Shown here in pieces: positions 23,723 through 35,600 of a stretch of DNA of 64,000 bases (positions are counted from its first letter, which is position 1; each line of letters begins with the position of its first letter). Source of the DNA: Carettochelys insculpta (Eukaryota > Chordata > Testudines > Carettochelyidae); NCBI RefSeq assembly GCF_033958435.1, contig NC_134152.1:21984001-22048000 (forward strand), written 5' to 3'. Both the position numbers and the translations under genes were made by a program. Under the pieces are notes generated by a model that made no database searches, was not told where the DNA came from, and saw only the letters and a list, made by a program, of their open reading frames with translations.

Positions 23723-24562
23723 TCAAGAAGTCAGAGGATGGGTAGTTTTATATAACAAAACTATGAAGTCCATCTGGTTGTCCAGCTCCCTCCAGCTCTC
23801 CCCGTTGTAAGAAGTCTTTTCTGCAGTTTTATGGCAGAAAAACCTGCCCACAGAAGCACATTCCCAGTATGTGGCTTCACCATTTATTTTCTGGTTGATG
23901 TTGGCAGAAAAAATGATGCTTGCTGGAAAAGCAATCCCTCTGAAAAACAATTGGTGGGGGCAGAGTGGGTGGGTTTGTATAAGTTTTGGTAGTGCTAGAA
24001 TGATTGTAAGTCTTACCCCCCTACCCTTACCTTGCAAGTTGACATACACGTACGCTAGTGACTGGAAACTGTCCATCTCCACCTTCCCCCAATACACAAT
24101 GCCAGAGCTCCCTACTCTCAGGTCACTTTTGCAGCTGGACAGTGCTGAGGGATCAGCAGCTGTGTTCTCCTCCCTTTCCTTGTGCACCCCCTGGACTGTT
24201 TGAGGGGAAGGAGCGGCTGTCCATTGACGGAGCGGGCAATAATGACAGGTGCTTTGTGCATCCAGGTGGGTCAGGTTCCCCACATGGTGGCAGGAGGGGG
24301 TGCAGGAGGCGCAAAGGGCAAGAGTGAAAGGGCAGTGTGCAGAGGTTGGAGCACGGGAGGGAGGTGCGGGCACTAGGGATACTTGGAGTATAGTGTGGGG
24401 AGGGAGATGCAGGAGCTGGGGAGGAAGTAGTGCGGGAAGCCTAGGAAACTTATTGTCCCAAAATCGGAACAAAACAGACATCAAAACACTCCTGATCCAC
24501 AAACCAGTTAGTCTACATTTTAATGGAATGGGCCATTCTGTTAATGACTTTAGAGTTTGCAT
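23723..24562 (-). other. 279-codon open frame of unknown nature with splice-like signals
   Basis: This is the longest open frame outside the transposons. I do not recognise it. A segment with exon-like character (SCKSDLRVGSSGIVYWG and EMDSFQSLAYVYVNLQ) ends at CAAG followed by GTAAGG (24030), a good donor. About 90 bp later a pyrimidine-rich stretch and TTTTTCAGAG precede GIAFPASIIFSANINQK. If the 93 bp from 24030 to 23938 were spliced out, the frame would be kept and end at a TGA at 23723-23725. The upstream part is proline-rich and less convincing. It may be a lineage-specific gene fragment, an old domesticated element or a chance open frame. Confidence 0.22.
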
Positions 24563-24671
24563 CTTAATGAAGAAGAATTTTCACACTGCGTTGGAAAGAG
24601 AGGCTGCTGAACTCTCTTTCATATTCAAATTTGACACATTAACACATGGTTTGAACCAGGATGCAATTTTT

Positions 24672-24945
24672 CTGGGACACTATAGGGGCTCTTTTGCATA
24701 CTTGGCCTAATCTAATTCTTGACTCCCCCCCGCCCCTGCTCTCTGATTTGCTCACCTTGATAATTTTTTTCTGATTTGTCAACCTTGATTACTGTTTTTG
24801 GATCTCTGTGCCTTGAATATTGAGTCTGTTCTGGTCTGGCTATGGTCTGAAGAAGTTGGTCTGTCCCACGAAAGCTCACCTAATAAATTATTTTGTTAGT
24901 CTTTAAAGTGCTACTTTACTGCTTTTTTATTTTGTTTAAACATGA
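24672..24945 (+). repeat. Single copy of the palindrome-arm repeat family
   Basis: It reads from GACACTATAGGGGCTC through CATACTTGG, TTGATTACTGTTTTTGG and CTGAAGAAGTTGGTCTG to CACCTAATAAATTATTT and GTGCTACTTTACTGC, matching the right arm at 16896-17128 base for base over most of its length. It also covers the 35-bp spacer, so it shows the normal, non-inverted form of the unit. Confidence 0.8.
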
Positions 24946-26990
24946 TGTTGCCAGCAGTCTGTGGCTTCTGTGCACTCTTTTCTCACTCTGCCTGAGAAGG
25001 ACAGATTAGGCTGTGTCTCAGATTTCCAACCCCAACCCCTACAACACTGCTGGCAGCTATTAGAATTGGGATAGGGTGGTCAGGGACCTTTGGTGGGCGA
25101 CAGAGAGGCAGACAAGCTTGGGGAACAGGAGGGACAGCTGATGGGGGTTGTATTTAGCTTGGTAGCCCAACGGCAGCACAAACAGGCAAGTCACTGGAGT
25201 AAAGGGCAGCCTGACAAATGCCAGGGGTTAGATGGGGGATCACGGGTGTGGAGGAGTCCAATGAAGGGTAGGGACAGGCATTAGGAGGGAGCAGAGACAG
25301 GAAGGAGACAAGGAAGGTGGATCATGGAGGAGAGCTGGCAGGGCTGGATTAACTCTTCTGGAGGCCAGGGCTGTTAGACTTTGTGGGCCCCCTAGGATTT
25401 GGGTGAGCACACAAATAATGGGTTCAGAATATGGGAGCGGGGTGCTCCAGACTAGGTCAGAAGGCTGGGGTGTGAGTGCTACAACTAGGAGTAGATGCTG
25501 TGCGGTAGAGCCTGGGCTGAAGGGCTTGGGGTACAGCAGGAGGGGGCCCCAAGCTGGGTCCCAGGGTTTGGAGTGTGGGTGGGAGCTCAGCCTGGCCTGC
25601 TGATGAATGGGGGACAAAGGGAGCAAGTGCCCAGGGCCCCGGACAATTTAAAAGGGCCTGAGAGCCCCAGAGTCTTTTACATTGCTCAGGCAGGTGTGGC
25701 AGGTGGAGCCCCCCCGCCTTCGGGGAGGCTAATCCCCCTGCTCCAGTCTTTCTGCCTGTGCCTTCCCTCAAAGGCCAGAGCCACCGTCCCCCACCCTTCC
25801 AGAAGAGGTGGAAAAAGGTGAGGTGATGGGAGAAATAGGGTGGGGTAGGGAGTTTGGCTGCTCCACTTTGCATAGGTGTTCATGGTTTAGGAGGGAAAAT
25901 TCTTTTTACAATGGGATTGCTTTGGAGTTTTGTAACTATCTGAAGACTTTTTTTTTTTAAATATCCTATGTTACTTTGCTAACTGATATGGTAAATTAAA
26001 AACTGTACCATAGATCCTGTTTGTTTGTTTGTTCAGTTAGAGTTGGATTTCCAGATAAGTGATTTCTATCAAGCATTAGCATTTGTTTGGGAAGGGGTAT
26101 TTGAACCATTAGGCTGTGGTCCTTATCTTGCCCTGGGGAATGACAGAGCCAGCTAGGCCAGGACTAGGGTGTTGGGGGGGATGTTGGAGGAAGTGGTGGC
26201 CCATACGCAGAACTAGGAAACAAGCAGGTACCATAATTTATCTGTTGTAAATCCACTGACTCCAGTAAAATTTAAATAGGGGGTAGGGAGTAAAATTGGC
26301 CTAGTAGATTTTATTCTCTTTTTATGCTATTGCAAATATGTCGGATGGTTTACATTGTTTCAGAACGCAGCCCCAGGGCTCCTCCCTCCTGTCCAGATTC
26401 CTGCCCTGCTCCCTGACTCCTGCCTTCCTCCACACACACCCAGCCCTGATTTCCAGCAGCTCACTCATGTAGCCACCCCTCCCCCATATACCCACAGTCC
26501 TCTGCTCCGCCTTTCACCTCTCTGTCTCAAGCAGCCCAGTCTCTGGAAGGCAGCAAGATGAGGATAAGGCAGGCACTTCTATGGAGCAATAGCTACTTAA
26601 TTGTAGGTATATCTTTTTTAATTTTTACCTATTTTTGTTATAATAATGCAATATATCATTTAAATGGGTGCTCAGTCAACTTAATGATATGTTGAATGTT
26701 TGCACTTTATAGTTCTAATGGATTGCCATTGAACTCGCTTAACTCCAAGCAATTTTACCAGATGTTCCATATTTCACATAGGAAATATGGCCACCTTATG
26801 CTGTGCAGACGTAGCCTGAGAGACCTGTACATTGCTGTAGCTGAGCTCTTAGCTGTGAATATCATGGGGCTGGGGAACCAGCAGCCCATATAACTTGCTG
26901 CCTGTGGATGGGGGTGAATCTGATTTTGCTTGAAACAGTTTTGCATTAGTGCAGTTCCACTAAGGTTGCAGTTCCAGTTATTTTGCTGTT
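24946..26990. other. Intergenic, with GC-rich low-grade repeat at about 25.3-25.8 kb
   Basis: The part at about 25330-25830 is G- and C-rich, contains GCAAGTGCCCAGGGCCCCGG and degenerate TGGGGTGTG/CTGGGC words, and resembles parts of the three-copy dispersed repeat. Its open frames are composition artefacts. The rest is AT-rich with no feature seen. Confidence 0.4.
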
Positions 26991-26991
26991 G

Positions 26992-27195
26992 GGGGGAGGG
27001 ATAGCTCAGTGGTTTGAGCATTGCCCTGCTAAACCCAGGGTTGTGAGCTCAATGGTTGAAAGGGCCATTTAGCGAGATGGGGCAAATAGACTTTAAAAAA
27101 AGGGAAAAAAAAAAAAAGGGCAGGTGGTGCTTGGCCCAGGCAGGAGACTGGACTCTCAATGATCTCATGAGGTCCCTTCCCACTCTATGAGATGC
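26992..27195 (+). mobile_element. tRNA-derived SINE of cryptodiran turtle type
   Basis: The head GGGATAGCTCAGTGGTTTG carries the pol III A box, and GGGTTGTGAGCTCAATGG the B box, followed by GGGCCATTTAGCGAGATGGG. The tail (GAGACTGGACTCTCAATGAT, TGAGGTCCCTTCCCA) resembles the CR1 3' end, which is how this SINE family borrows the CR1 machinery. An A-rich stretch (27095-27118) interrupts the body. This SINE family is known from cryptodiran turtles and is the best taxonomic marker in the window. Confidence 0.88.
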
Positions 27196-27872
27196 ATATC
27201 TCCAAATCTGTTGTTCCTGATTTACACAGATAAGCAGACACAGGCCCAGTTTAGCCAGAATTTCCTTATATTATACAAGGAACACAACAGCATTACAACA
27301 ACAGGGGAATTCTAATGCAGTCAGAAACCAAACAATGCAGACTCTATATCTCCAGCTAGACGTTTTCAGGTATTACTGAACATTTGTCTAAGCTCCTAGT
27401 GCAGACAGAACAAGCAGTTACCTAGTGGAAGTATAGCAAGACCAGTAATATACATACATCATGAAACTAGAAGTATTTTAGATTGATTTCAGGTTGCTTT
27501 ACAGATACCTATGGTCTGATCTTCTTATGTTTATGCCAGAGGTAATTTACCTTTGTCTTCAGAAGAAGGGAAGGGCAGACCAAGCTGGAAATCAAAAGTG
27601 TAGGGTTAAAAAAAAAAGAAGTAAAAATGGAATTTGTAAATACTAACAGGAAAATGGTCCAAGAACAGGGTAGCTGACCATATACAACAGACAAACAAGC
27701 AATGTCTCCATAGAAGACAGGTTGTATATATGCAAGGCTCTTTCATGACAATAAATAATTTTACCCTTTAGATAATCACACCTTATCACAGTTGGAAGTT
27801 AGGTCACATCCACCCTGATTATTGAATTAGCAACTGTGTAACTCTCTTCTCTGTATCTCTACATCTGTTTCT
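27196..27872. other. AT-rich intergenic sequence, nothing recognised
   Basis: No feature is seen. Confidence 0.45.
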
Positions 27873-27963
27873 TTCACTTCAGACATCTGATGAAGTGAGT
27901 TTCAACTCACCAGAGCTTATGCCATAATAAAATTATTAGTCTTTAAGGTGTCACCATATGCCT
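27873..27963 (+). repeat. Retroelement-tail-like repeat (TGATGAAGTGAG type)
   Basis: CATCTGATGAAGTGAGTTTC, AGCTTATGCC and TTATTAGTCTTTAAGGTG form the tail unit that is widespread in reptile genomes. It is related at a distance to the ends at 17040-17128, 24840-24920 and 33860-33945. Confidence 0.55.
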
Positions 27964-28193
27964 TAGAAGAGAAGAGCTGCTTTCTGCATTACTCATGGTA
28001 GCAATGTCCTTGGCTTCAATAAATGACGGTAGTGAGACGGTTTTGCCATTTAAGCAACTGCAGATACTTTTGTCGCAGGTATCTCACATTTTATTTTCAC
28101 CCAATTACTTTAGTGAAGTCTGTAAAACCCCTGACGTTTTGAATGAAGAGTTATTTGGTGTTTCCTAGAGGCTGACAACTATTCCTCCTATAG

Positions 28194-28492
28194 TTAGGCA
28201 CACCGACAGTTGCCCCTGGGCTCGGCATTTCAAAGGGCCCAGAGCTCTGGACACTGCCATGGCTACTTTAGCAGTGGTGGCAGCAGGAGCTCCAGGCCCC
28301 TTTGACATGCCATGGTAGCACTGCAGCTGTGAAGGTGTGTGTGTGTGTGGATGGCAGTGCTGCCGTCTGGGTGGTGCTGAGAGATGACTGCTCTTGGTCC
28401 CGCTCCTTCTGCTCTTAGCCCCTCCCCATCTGGGGCATGAAGCCCGAACCTCCTCCCACCTTGCCCCTGGGCCTGCAGTGGCTGTTGGCACC
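28194..28492. repeat. Dispersed GC-rich repeat, copy 3 of 3
   Basis: It shares the block order of 11636-11953 and 19359-19680 (GTTGCCCCTGGGCTCGGC, CTTTAGCAGTGGTGGCAGC, AGATGACTGCTCTTGG). A short TG repeat (about 28334-28348) is inserted. Confidence 0.55.
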
Positions 28493-28799
28493 GTTGCCTG
28501 TAGTCAGCTATTACCCTGCAAGAGAGATTGGGTTTCTCTACTGATCATGCTGTGATTGTCCAGAGAAACATATATCTAAGGCAGAATTTGATGCCAATGT
28601 TCCTTTCAAAAAGGTATAATGGTTTGTCTGACTTAATATTTTGAGCAGGGGGCTGGAACAATGTTTACAAGTGGGGGGTGCTGAGAGCCACTGAAGTCAA
28701 CTGTAAATTCTGTATACAATAGAAACCACATCAAGCCAGGGGGTGCTGCAGTGTCCCCACCCCAATCCACCCCACTGCTTCCAGCACCTATGATACTGA
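28493..28799. other. Intergenic gap, nothing recognised
   Basis: Short AT-rich flank between a dispersed repeat and a MITE. Confidence 0.4.
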
Positions 28800-29487
28800 G
28801 GCTACGTCTACACTAGTACACTACGTCGAAATAGCCTGTTTCGAAGTAAGGACATCAAAATAGACTGCTTCGACGTGTATTGTCTACACGTCCTCCAGGG
28901 CTGGTGCCATCAACATTCCACGTTGAAGTAGCGATGAGGAACATCGAAAGGAGCCGCCCCGGAAGGAAATGTGGAGCATCCACACACACAAGCGGTCCCC
29001 GTCAAAATAAGGGGCCAGCAAAGCCCCAAGCCTCTCCCTTAAAGGGCCCCTCCCAGACACACTAGCCATGCACAGCATGAGATCCACAGAGCCGACAACC
29101 AGATACAGACCCTGTGAACCCACCATGGACCCCCAGCTGCAGCAGCAGCAGCCAGAAGCCCTGGGCTAAGGGCTGCTGCACGCGGTGACCATAGAGCCAC
29201 ACAGGGGCTGGACAGAGCGTCTCTCGACCCCTCAGCTGATGGCTGCCGTGGAGGACCCTGCTATTTCGAAGTAGCAGGACACTGATCGTCTACACATGCC
29301 CTACTTTGACGCTGAATGTTGAAGTAGGGCGCTATTCCCATCTTCGGATGGGAATAGCGATTTCGACGTCTCGCCGCCTAACGTTGATTTCAAAGTCGAA
29401 ATAGCAAACAGTGTGTGTAGACATGACGAGTGCTATTTCGACGTTGTGCTGGCTACTTCGAAGTAGCTGGCTAGTGTAGACGCACCC
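28800..29487 (+). mobile_element. Harbinger MITE A3, older copy
   Basis: A 688-bp relative of the elements at 12536 and 17706 with ends GGCTACGTCTACACTAG and, on the opposite strand, GGGTGCGTCTACACTAG. It has the same transposase start (ATGGACCCCC), CAG run and junction (CCAGAAGCCCTGGGCTAAGG), but many more substitutions, especially at CpG sites, and no clean duplication. It was probably inserted earlier or belongs to a sister subfamily. Confidence 0.86.
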
Positions 29488-30215
29488 TGTGGGTGGTAAG
29501 ATTACATGACAAAAGTGGTTGTCCTTGATAATACTGGTGCATTGGGCACAGTGTAGACAAGGTCACACAGCTGTGATTTTCCCAGCTTTGACTTGAAAGA
29601 AAAAGTTATGATTTAGTTTTACATCCAAACCTGGAGGCTCTTTATTTCTTACTTTTCTTCTTTATTGCTCCCAGAGCACCATACACTAAACGGCAGCCTT
29701 CAGTAATACAGTCTGCATATTCCAGACGCAAGGTCATAGCATGTTCAGTAGTGGTCCCTGCTGTCTATCTTCAGCCCTGGGAAAATACCAGCTGATGATA
29801 ATTTGAGGTTGGGGAGTGAGCAGATACCTAAAGCAGCTGGGAAGACAAAAATTTCCCCCAGGTTCTAATTTTTTTTTTTTTTTTGGCAATTGACCTCATT
29901 CAAACGGGGGAAGGGGTATTTCCCTAGGGGCTTGCCTGACTTTGTCAGGATCACTTCTATTTCACTTTGATTGAACTTCTGTAAATTTTAATCCTCCAAG
30001 TCGCCATCTTGGCCTGGCAATGGGAATCAGGGGCTCAGGAGTGAGGAAAAGAAGCCATAGTGATGAATGGCTCCTGCCTAGTGATGATACTGCAAACCAG
30101 ACAATAGCTCCCTGTCGTCTACCCCCCAGCTGCTTCATATAATATTGAATAACAAGGGTGGCACTATGGAAATCTGAAAATTATGGGTCAAGACTGTTCC
30201 CCACACTGACACGCT
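29488..30215. other. Intergenic sequence, nothing recognised
   Basis: Contains a run of 16 T at 29869-29884. No coding or repeat signal is seen otherwise. Confidence 0.45.
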
Positions 30216-30607
30216 GGCTATGTTTATGCTAGAGTGATCCGTCAACAGAAGTTGCTGTCGGAAGAGATCTTCCCACAAAACTTCTGTCAACGGATCATGG
30301 CCACACACAAAAGCGTATCGCTATGTTGATCAGCTCTGTTGACAGAAAGAGGCCAGACTGCCTGTCTGCCCTCTTGACAGAACAGCCAACCAGAAGCACA
30401 GCAGACGCAGCTGCCCTGTTCACAGAGGGCTCCCCCAAGAGTCCACGTGGCTTTTTTATCGACAGATTCTGTCGAGAAAGGTGTTCTGCCTCTCAGGCAG
30501 AAGGCTGTTTGCAAAACTGCTGAGTTCTGTCAATAGTATGTCAACAGAGCGCATTTTTAGCGTGGACTCTCTGTGGGTTTTGTGAAACCTCTAGTGTAGA
30601 TGTAGCC
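30216..30607. mobile_element. MITE of the GTTGACAG group (B)
   Basis: A 392-bp element with ends GGCTATGTTTATGCTAGAG and, on the opposite strand, GGCTACATCTACACTAGAG. The interior repeats CTGTTGACAG, CTGTCAACGG and TATCGACAGATTCTGTCGAG, palindromes around GTYGAC. It shares this word with 58460-58903 and 59454-60113. Confidence 0.8.
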
Positions 30608-31651
30608 TCTGAGTGCAGAAGATAGGGGCCTTCAAGAGACTTTGAAATACCTTGTCTCAATAGGCTTCTGCTTAAGTTAGATTCCCTGACCTTGGGAGGT
30701 AGCTGCCACCACTCAAGTGAGAAAATCCCTCTTTAAAACCCAGGAAGACACACTTGAGATGTCTTCCTGTGGGGTAAGCCCAAGCTCTTAGCTTTCCCTT
30801 AGCAGAAAGCTTGAAAACAAGAGGAAAGCAAACTGCAATCTCTGACTCTTCAGTCTTAGGTACGCATACATGCAGACCCTTCTCTAGGACACGGGTCAAA
30901 TCATTGCCTTAGAGAAAAGGTGATTTATTAATAAAAACAAGAAGATATACATGCTAAATCATACTTGGTCGCTAGGTGTTACAGAGCAACTGAAAAAGGT
31001 AAATTAAAACACAGAGAATCACTTCCGTGGGATTCAGTTTAAAACTTACAGGTAGAGGGGGTACATCAGCCAACCTGAGCAGTCCCATAAGAGACCCAAA
31101 ATAAAAAATAACCAGATAGCATCTGACTAAACATTTCCTTTCTACTTACATATCTGTATGCTCAGGTTTGCTTGAGGCCTGAATATTTACTGAATGCACC
31201 AAGGCTGGCTCAGGCTTAAATCAACTCTGTGTCTTCTTCCTCTGGCCATACACACATGCACAAAAGACTCTGTTAGCAGGTAACTGCTTCAGTTAGAAAA
31301 CCTGTTTCTTGCCTCCCATTGGCTCACTTGGCTGCTTGCCAACAGAGAACCCATTATTTCTGGGTTTAACCCAGAAATTACATTATGACATTATGAAAGG
31401 CCAGATCTAAAGCTTAAAGTTACTCGGGGCTTTACAATGACTTCAGCTGGTGTTGCATGAAGGGCTCAGGGGATATGGGCCTGTTCTCTGAGGAGAAAAG
31501 GATCAGTTAAGTTACTGCATTGTCTAACCTTTAAATGAGAAAGTGAAGGTATTTTGTGTGCGGGGTGGGGAGGGCTCTTCTCTTGTATGATACTGATGGT
31601 GCATATGAAAGAGCCTGAAATATACCAGCATCTGCAGGATTCTGTTTGTGA
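30608..31651. other. Intergenic sequence, nothing recognised
   Basis: No coding exon or classified repeat is seen. Confidence 0.45.
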
Positions 31652-32073
31652 CAATGGGTTATACGCAGTGGTGAACAGTACATGGCACAGTAGCTAAGGG
31701 GGGGGCATGTGAGTACTACCCATGTGACCCTAAATTTGATTTCACCCCAGCGTGGGGCCTCCATGCCCTTGCCCACTTCATATTACCTTGGGAAGAGGGG
31801 CTGGAGGCCAGAGGAGGTGCAACAACCAGAGCACCTGACAGCGGTGGGCTTCGTTCCCTGCTGTAAAGGGGCAGCAGCACGTGGAAGAGAAGAACACCAG
31901 CAGCAGCCCCTTCGTCCCCGGAGGCAATGTGAAATGGGGAGGGGAAGGGAAGAGCATGGGGTGGGTGGAATCAAATTTAGGGTCACATGGGGAGTCACAT
32001 GCCCACCCCCAGCTGCTGTGCCACGTAGTGGAAACAAATTAATTTTAATGTCACCACTGCATAGAACCCATTG
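31652..32073. mobile_element. Foldback element with inverted arms of about 130 bp
   Basis: The arms start CAATGGGTTATACGCAGTGG and, on the opposite strand, CAATGGGTTCTATGCAGTGG. They continue through GGCACAG(T/C)AGCT, GGCATGTGA and CCCATGTGACCCTAAATTTG down to about 31790 and 31920. A spacer of about 130 bp separates them. The right arm has an insertion of about 20 bp near 32035-32052. There is no coding capacity and the superfamily is not identified. Confidence 0.78.
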
Positions 32074-33837
32074 GCTGTTCCGTGCACAGTTCATCCCCAG
32101 CTCTATTCTTCTGACAGGTAGCTCTGTGGAGAGGCAGGAGGTGATACGGTTTCTTTCCAATACACTGTACCAGCTATAAGTAGCTTGCTGGTGCAGCATG
32201 CTGGACTTTACCAGTCACTTTTTTACCCTCATGGTGTCCCGGGACGTACTCGCGTACTTTCACCTCTAGTTACATGTGATGATAGATGGAACTGAGCACT
32301 TCCTTGTTTGTTTGTGTTTGCTTGTTGGTTAGTAGATTTGAGGAGCCACTAGTTGATGGATTTCCAAGCTATTTGCTTTTATAATTTTGTGTCTAATTGT
32401 TTTATCGCTGTAATTGTGTATTTTCAGTTTTCAGGATTTAATCTAACTGCGGCATTCTTTGGCAGTTAGGTCACTGTAGATTCTGAGCTCTCTCAGATTG
32501 ACTTTCTGGTAAATTGCAATCAAGTCTTCAGGGAAGCGGGCGGAAAAGACAGAGACTAGGGGAAGGTAATTTTCATCAGTGTGTTCCACTTAAAATGTAG
32601 CTTTAAACCTGTTCTTGAAAAAAATCACACACCAGTCTCAAGAAAGCTGGCAGAATGGATCATTTAATGTAGCTGATCACTGGAAACTGCTAGGCATCTG
32701 ACTAATGAAATGAGCTGTACATGAGTAAAGTCACCAATTCCTGTTTTCCAAATGCAATTTATGCATTAATTAGCATTACTTTAATAACGGTGTATTATAC
32801 TTGCTGTTGGAAAACTCTTTATTTGATTTGGGTGGGCCCGTGGACTGGTTCATGTAGGTCAGCTCCATACCATATCTAGGGCCGTTCCAATATCCGGTTT
32901 CTGTAAATATTGATTTCTCTTTAAAGAGATTGACTCTAACTTGTTTTTAATTAGCAATGGCAGATGTTCAGCTGCAAGAACATCTTAGGAATCATTATTC
33001 TAATAATGTCTGATTAGCTTTTAAACCTTCCTCTTCATGTAAATCTATAATTAGTGTGGTCTGTCTGCCAGCCATAGTCTACTACAGATTTTAGCCATGC
33101 GCAGATAATGCAAATATCTATGGAGGTTCTAAAATGAATCATTTGGTTCTCCGCTTCCTGTAACTGTACAAAGGACACTGCAACTCTGCTGTGCTGTTTT
33201 GCTGCTTGATCCCTCGTATCTTTGGAACCCGTGAAGGGCTTCTCCCGGATGTTTTCGGCGTGTGGTTTTGAGGGGACGCACTGGTTGCAAGGAGAGACTA
33301 AAGAAGATGAGCAGGCAACATTTTCCCCTAGAACACAGAGCAAAGTTCAAACACAAAAAGGCACTGAGGTCAATTATAGTGCTCCTCATGGAGAAGTCTG
33401 AGATGAGCAGCCATGACAGGAGTCTTAGTGGTAGCTTGGTTGCCCTCAAGTCATTTTTCCTGGGCCAGGAGAGTCATTTCCTCTGACCTTGTGACTGGAT
33501 GGAGCCTTTAAACTCTGCTGCTTTTGGCTCTCTGGCTTTTTCCAGGGAAGCTGCGATCCCACAAAAGAGATGGATGTTGTGAAGGATGCAGCAATTAGAT
33601 ACATGTGACCCCTCTCCCAGGATGGCATTTTTTTCTGCTGGAGGGATGGTAAGATCTCATGTTCTTGCCTAAACCTTCTCTTTTTTGGTTTGTTTTATTG
33701 TATTTATATTAAAACTGTGATTTCCCTCATAAATGTGTGTTTATCTGCCCAATAAAATATTCATTGCCAAATTCTCAGAATAAGGGTTGAACTCAAAATT
33801 GATTTATTCCAAAGAAGAACAATTTTTTTCTCTGTTT
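32074..33837. other. Intergenic sequence, nothing recognised
   Basis: AT-rich sequence. Short frames at 33035-33486 show no family resemblance. No feature is seen. Confidence 0.4.
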
Positions 33838-33990
33838 TTGTCTCTCAGTAATTCTCCAGAGCTGAAGAAATGAGTCTTTGCCACAGAAGCTTATAACCTA
33901 ATAAATAATTGTTATTAGTCTTTAAGGTGCTACAGAACTGCTTTCTTTGTTTTGTGAAGATACAGAGTAACGTGGCTACCTTCTGGAGAC
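33838..33990 (+). repeat. Retroelement-tail-like repeat, degenerate copy
   Basis: CTGAAGAAATGAGTCTTTGC, AAGCTTATAACCTAATAAAT, TTAGTCTTTAAGGTGCTAC and AGAGTAACGTGGCTACC match the tail layout of the units at 17040-17128 and 27873. Confidence 0.6.
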
Positions 33991-34342
33991 TGCTTTATTC
34001 CAGTTTGACACCAGTGCAACTTCATGAACTTTCATGGGTGTCAAACTGATAGTTTGACTCAGGCCCATGGTGAAAATTTGCTTTTTTTAAATTTAAATTG
34101 TTTTGCAGTATCATCCATTTAACTAATTTCTTTAAGAAAGCTCTGGTTCATACTGCCTTCTAGTGCCGGATTCACTTTTACCCACAATAATATTTTGCAT
34201 ATATGGTGCCCAGTGCATTTCATCCATAGATCCCAAAGGAGAGGTATCATTATCCCAGAAGACAGAGGTATGTTACTTCCCCAAAGCCCATCAAGTGACA
34301 GCTAGCTCTTCTGCAGAGAAGTGAATTTCCCCTCGTGTGCTA

Positions 34343-34617
34343 GGGTATGTCTTTTCTGCAGTTGTGGGATGTGATTACAGCTCATGTAGACATACTGAGG
34401 TAGCTTTAACCTAGCTATTATCGAGCCCTGGAGCAGTGAAGCAGTGGCAGCATAGGCTGCAGTGTGGAATAAGCCAGCTGAGCAATTACTCAGCATTCTA
34501 GATGGCCTTGGTGCAAATATGCTGAAGTCCATGCCACTGAAGGTTCACTTTGGTTCCCAAGTTAGCTTTAATCTAACTACTCAAGTCACGCCCCATGACT
34601 GTAATGTAGATAGAGCC
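34343..34617. mobile_element. Short MITE, GGGTATGTCT ends
   Basis: The left end GGGTATGTCTTTTCTGCAG and the right end, on the opposite strand, GGCTCTATCTACATTACAG are inverted. GCTCATGTAGACATAC lies just inside the left end as an internal inverted copy of the terminal word. It is decayed and non-coding. Confidence 0.55.
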
Positions 34618-34727
34618 TCCACGTCTTAGTCAGGAGTAAAACACACAGGTTCCCTGTAAACTGGAATAGTTACCCTTTCTACATTTTAAAGAACTTCTCC
34701 TGTGCTTAGCCACATGGTTGTCCCTAG

Positions 34728-35600
34728 TAATCATTCAGCATTTGGTCCATTCGTATGCAGCTGCAAGGGTTTGATAGGCTGAAAGTCCAATGTCAGAACA
34801 GACTTGTTGCACTCAGGTAGAAGGGGGTCTGCCTCTGGGCAACTTCCTACCTTTGGTTCGTGGAATTTTATTCCTGATGTTACATACCTCTGGAGAGTGG
34901 CAGTCACTGGAAGATCTTGTAGCATGCCAGCAATGTGTCCAAAACAAGTTAGATACCAGCTGCGGACAATAGTCCTACTAGTCTGAAGACTGGAGTGATC
35001 ATAAATATCTGCTTTGTGAATGAAATCATTCCACATTATGCCAAATGTATTACATTGATATTTTGTGTGCAAAGCCTTCATGTTCGTCTAATCTGAGCAG
35101 AATAGTGTCCATGTTTTGCAACTGTACAGAACTACAGAGAGGGTACTGCTCAAATGGATCCCAAACGTAGTTGTCATACCGAGATGATGGCGATGCCATA
35201 TTCATCATAAACGCCATGATATTAGTCCTTTATTTGAGATTTGGAGGGAGTGGTAAGCATAGAAACCAAACAGCAAAATATGGAGATTGTGTACAATTGC
35301 TTCAACAGTTTCCTTATTGAAAGCATTTGCAGTCTTGGGTAGGCCTGCTCTGAGATCTTACAGTTTTGTTCTTGACCACGAAACATGGAGGCCAACCTTG
35401 ACTGATGACTCCATTTGCTGGAGAGGTTTGCAAAACCACTGCAGCTCTGTACTAGAAGAAATGTCTCCCTCCACCCCAAGTCTCACCTGTATGTCGTTGT
35501 GATGGAGGGGGTATAACATTTTAAGTAAGGGATTGTTCACTGGAGCTTTTCCATCAGCGATGAAGACTGGTTCAAAGCTGTGCATTTGTCATTATGCAAG
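34728..35600 (-). mobile_element. LINE reverse-transcriptase C-terminal relic
   Basis: On the minus strand, broken frames read FCKPLQQMESSVKVGLHVSW (post-catalytic RT region), then VVLYSCKTWTLF, corresponding to the LLYGCETWTL motif of APE-type LINEs. Next come FGIMWNDFIHKADIYD (ILGI.W.DF.. motif) and RSWYLTCFGHIAGM (R...FGH..RM motif). This ordered set is typical of the end of a non-CR1 LINE ORF2 (R4/RTE/Jockey-type). Stops and shifts are many, so it is old. The exact clade is uncertain. Confidence 0.65.

Noticed and set aside
26992..27070. A functional tRNA gene
   Set aside because: A and B boxes are present but the cloverleaf arms do not pair, and the body continues into a CR1-like tail. 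It is a SINE.
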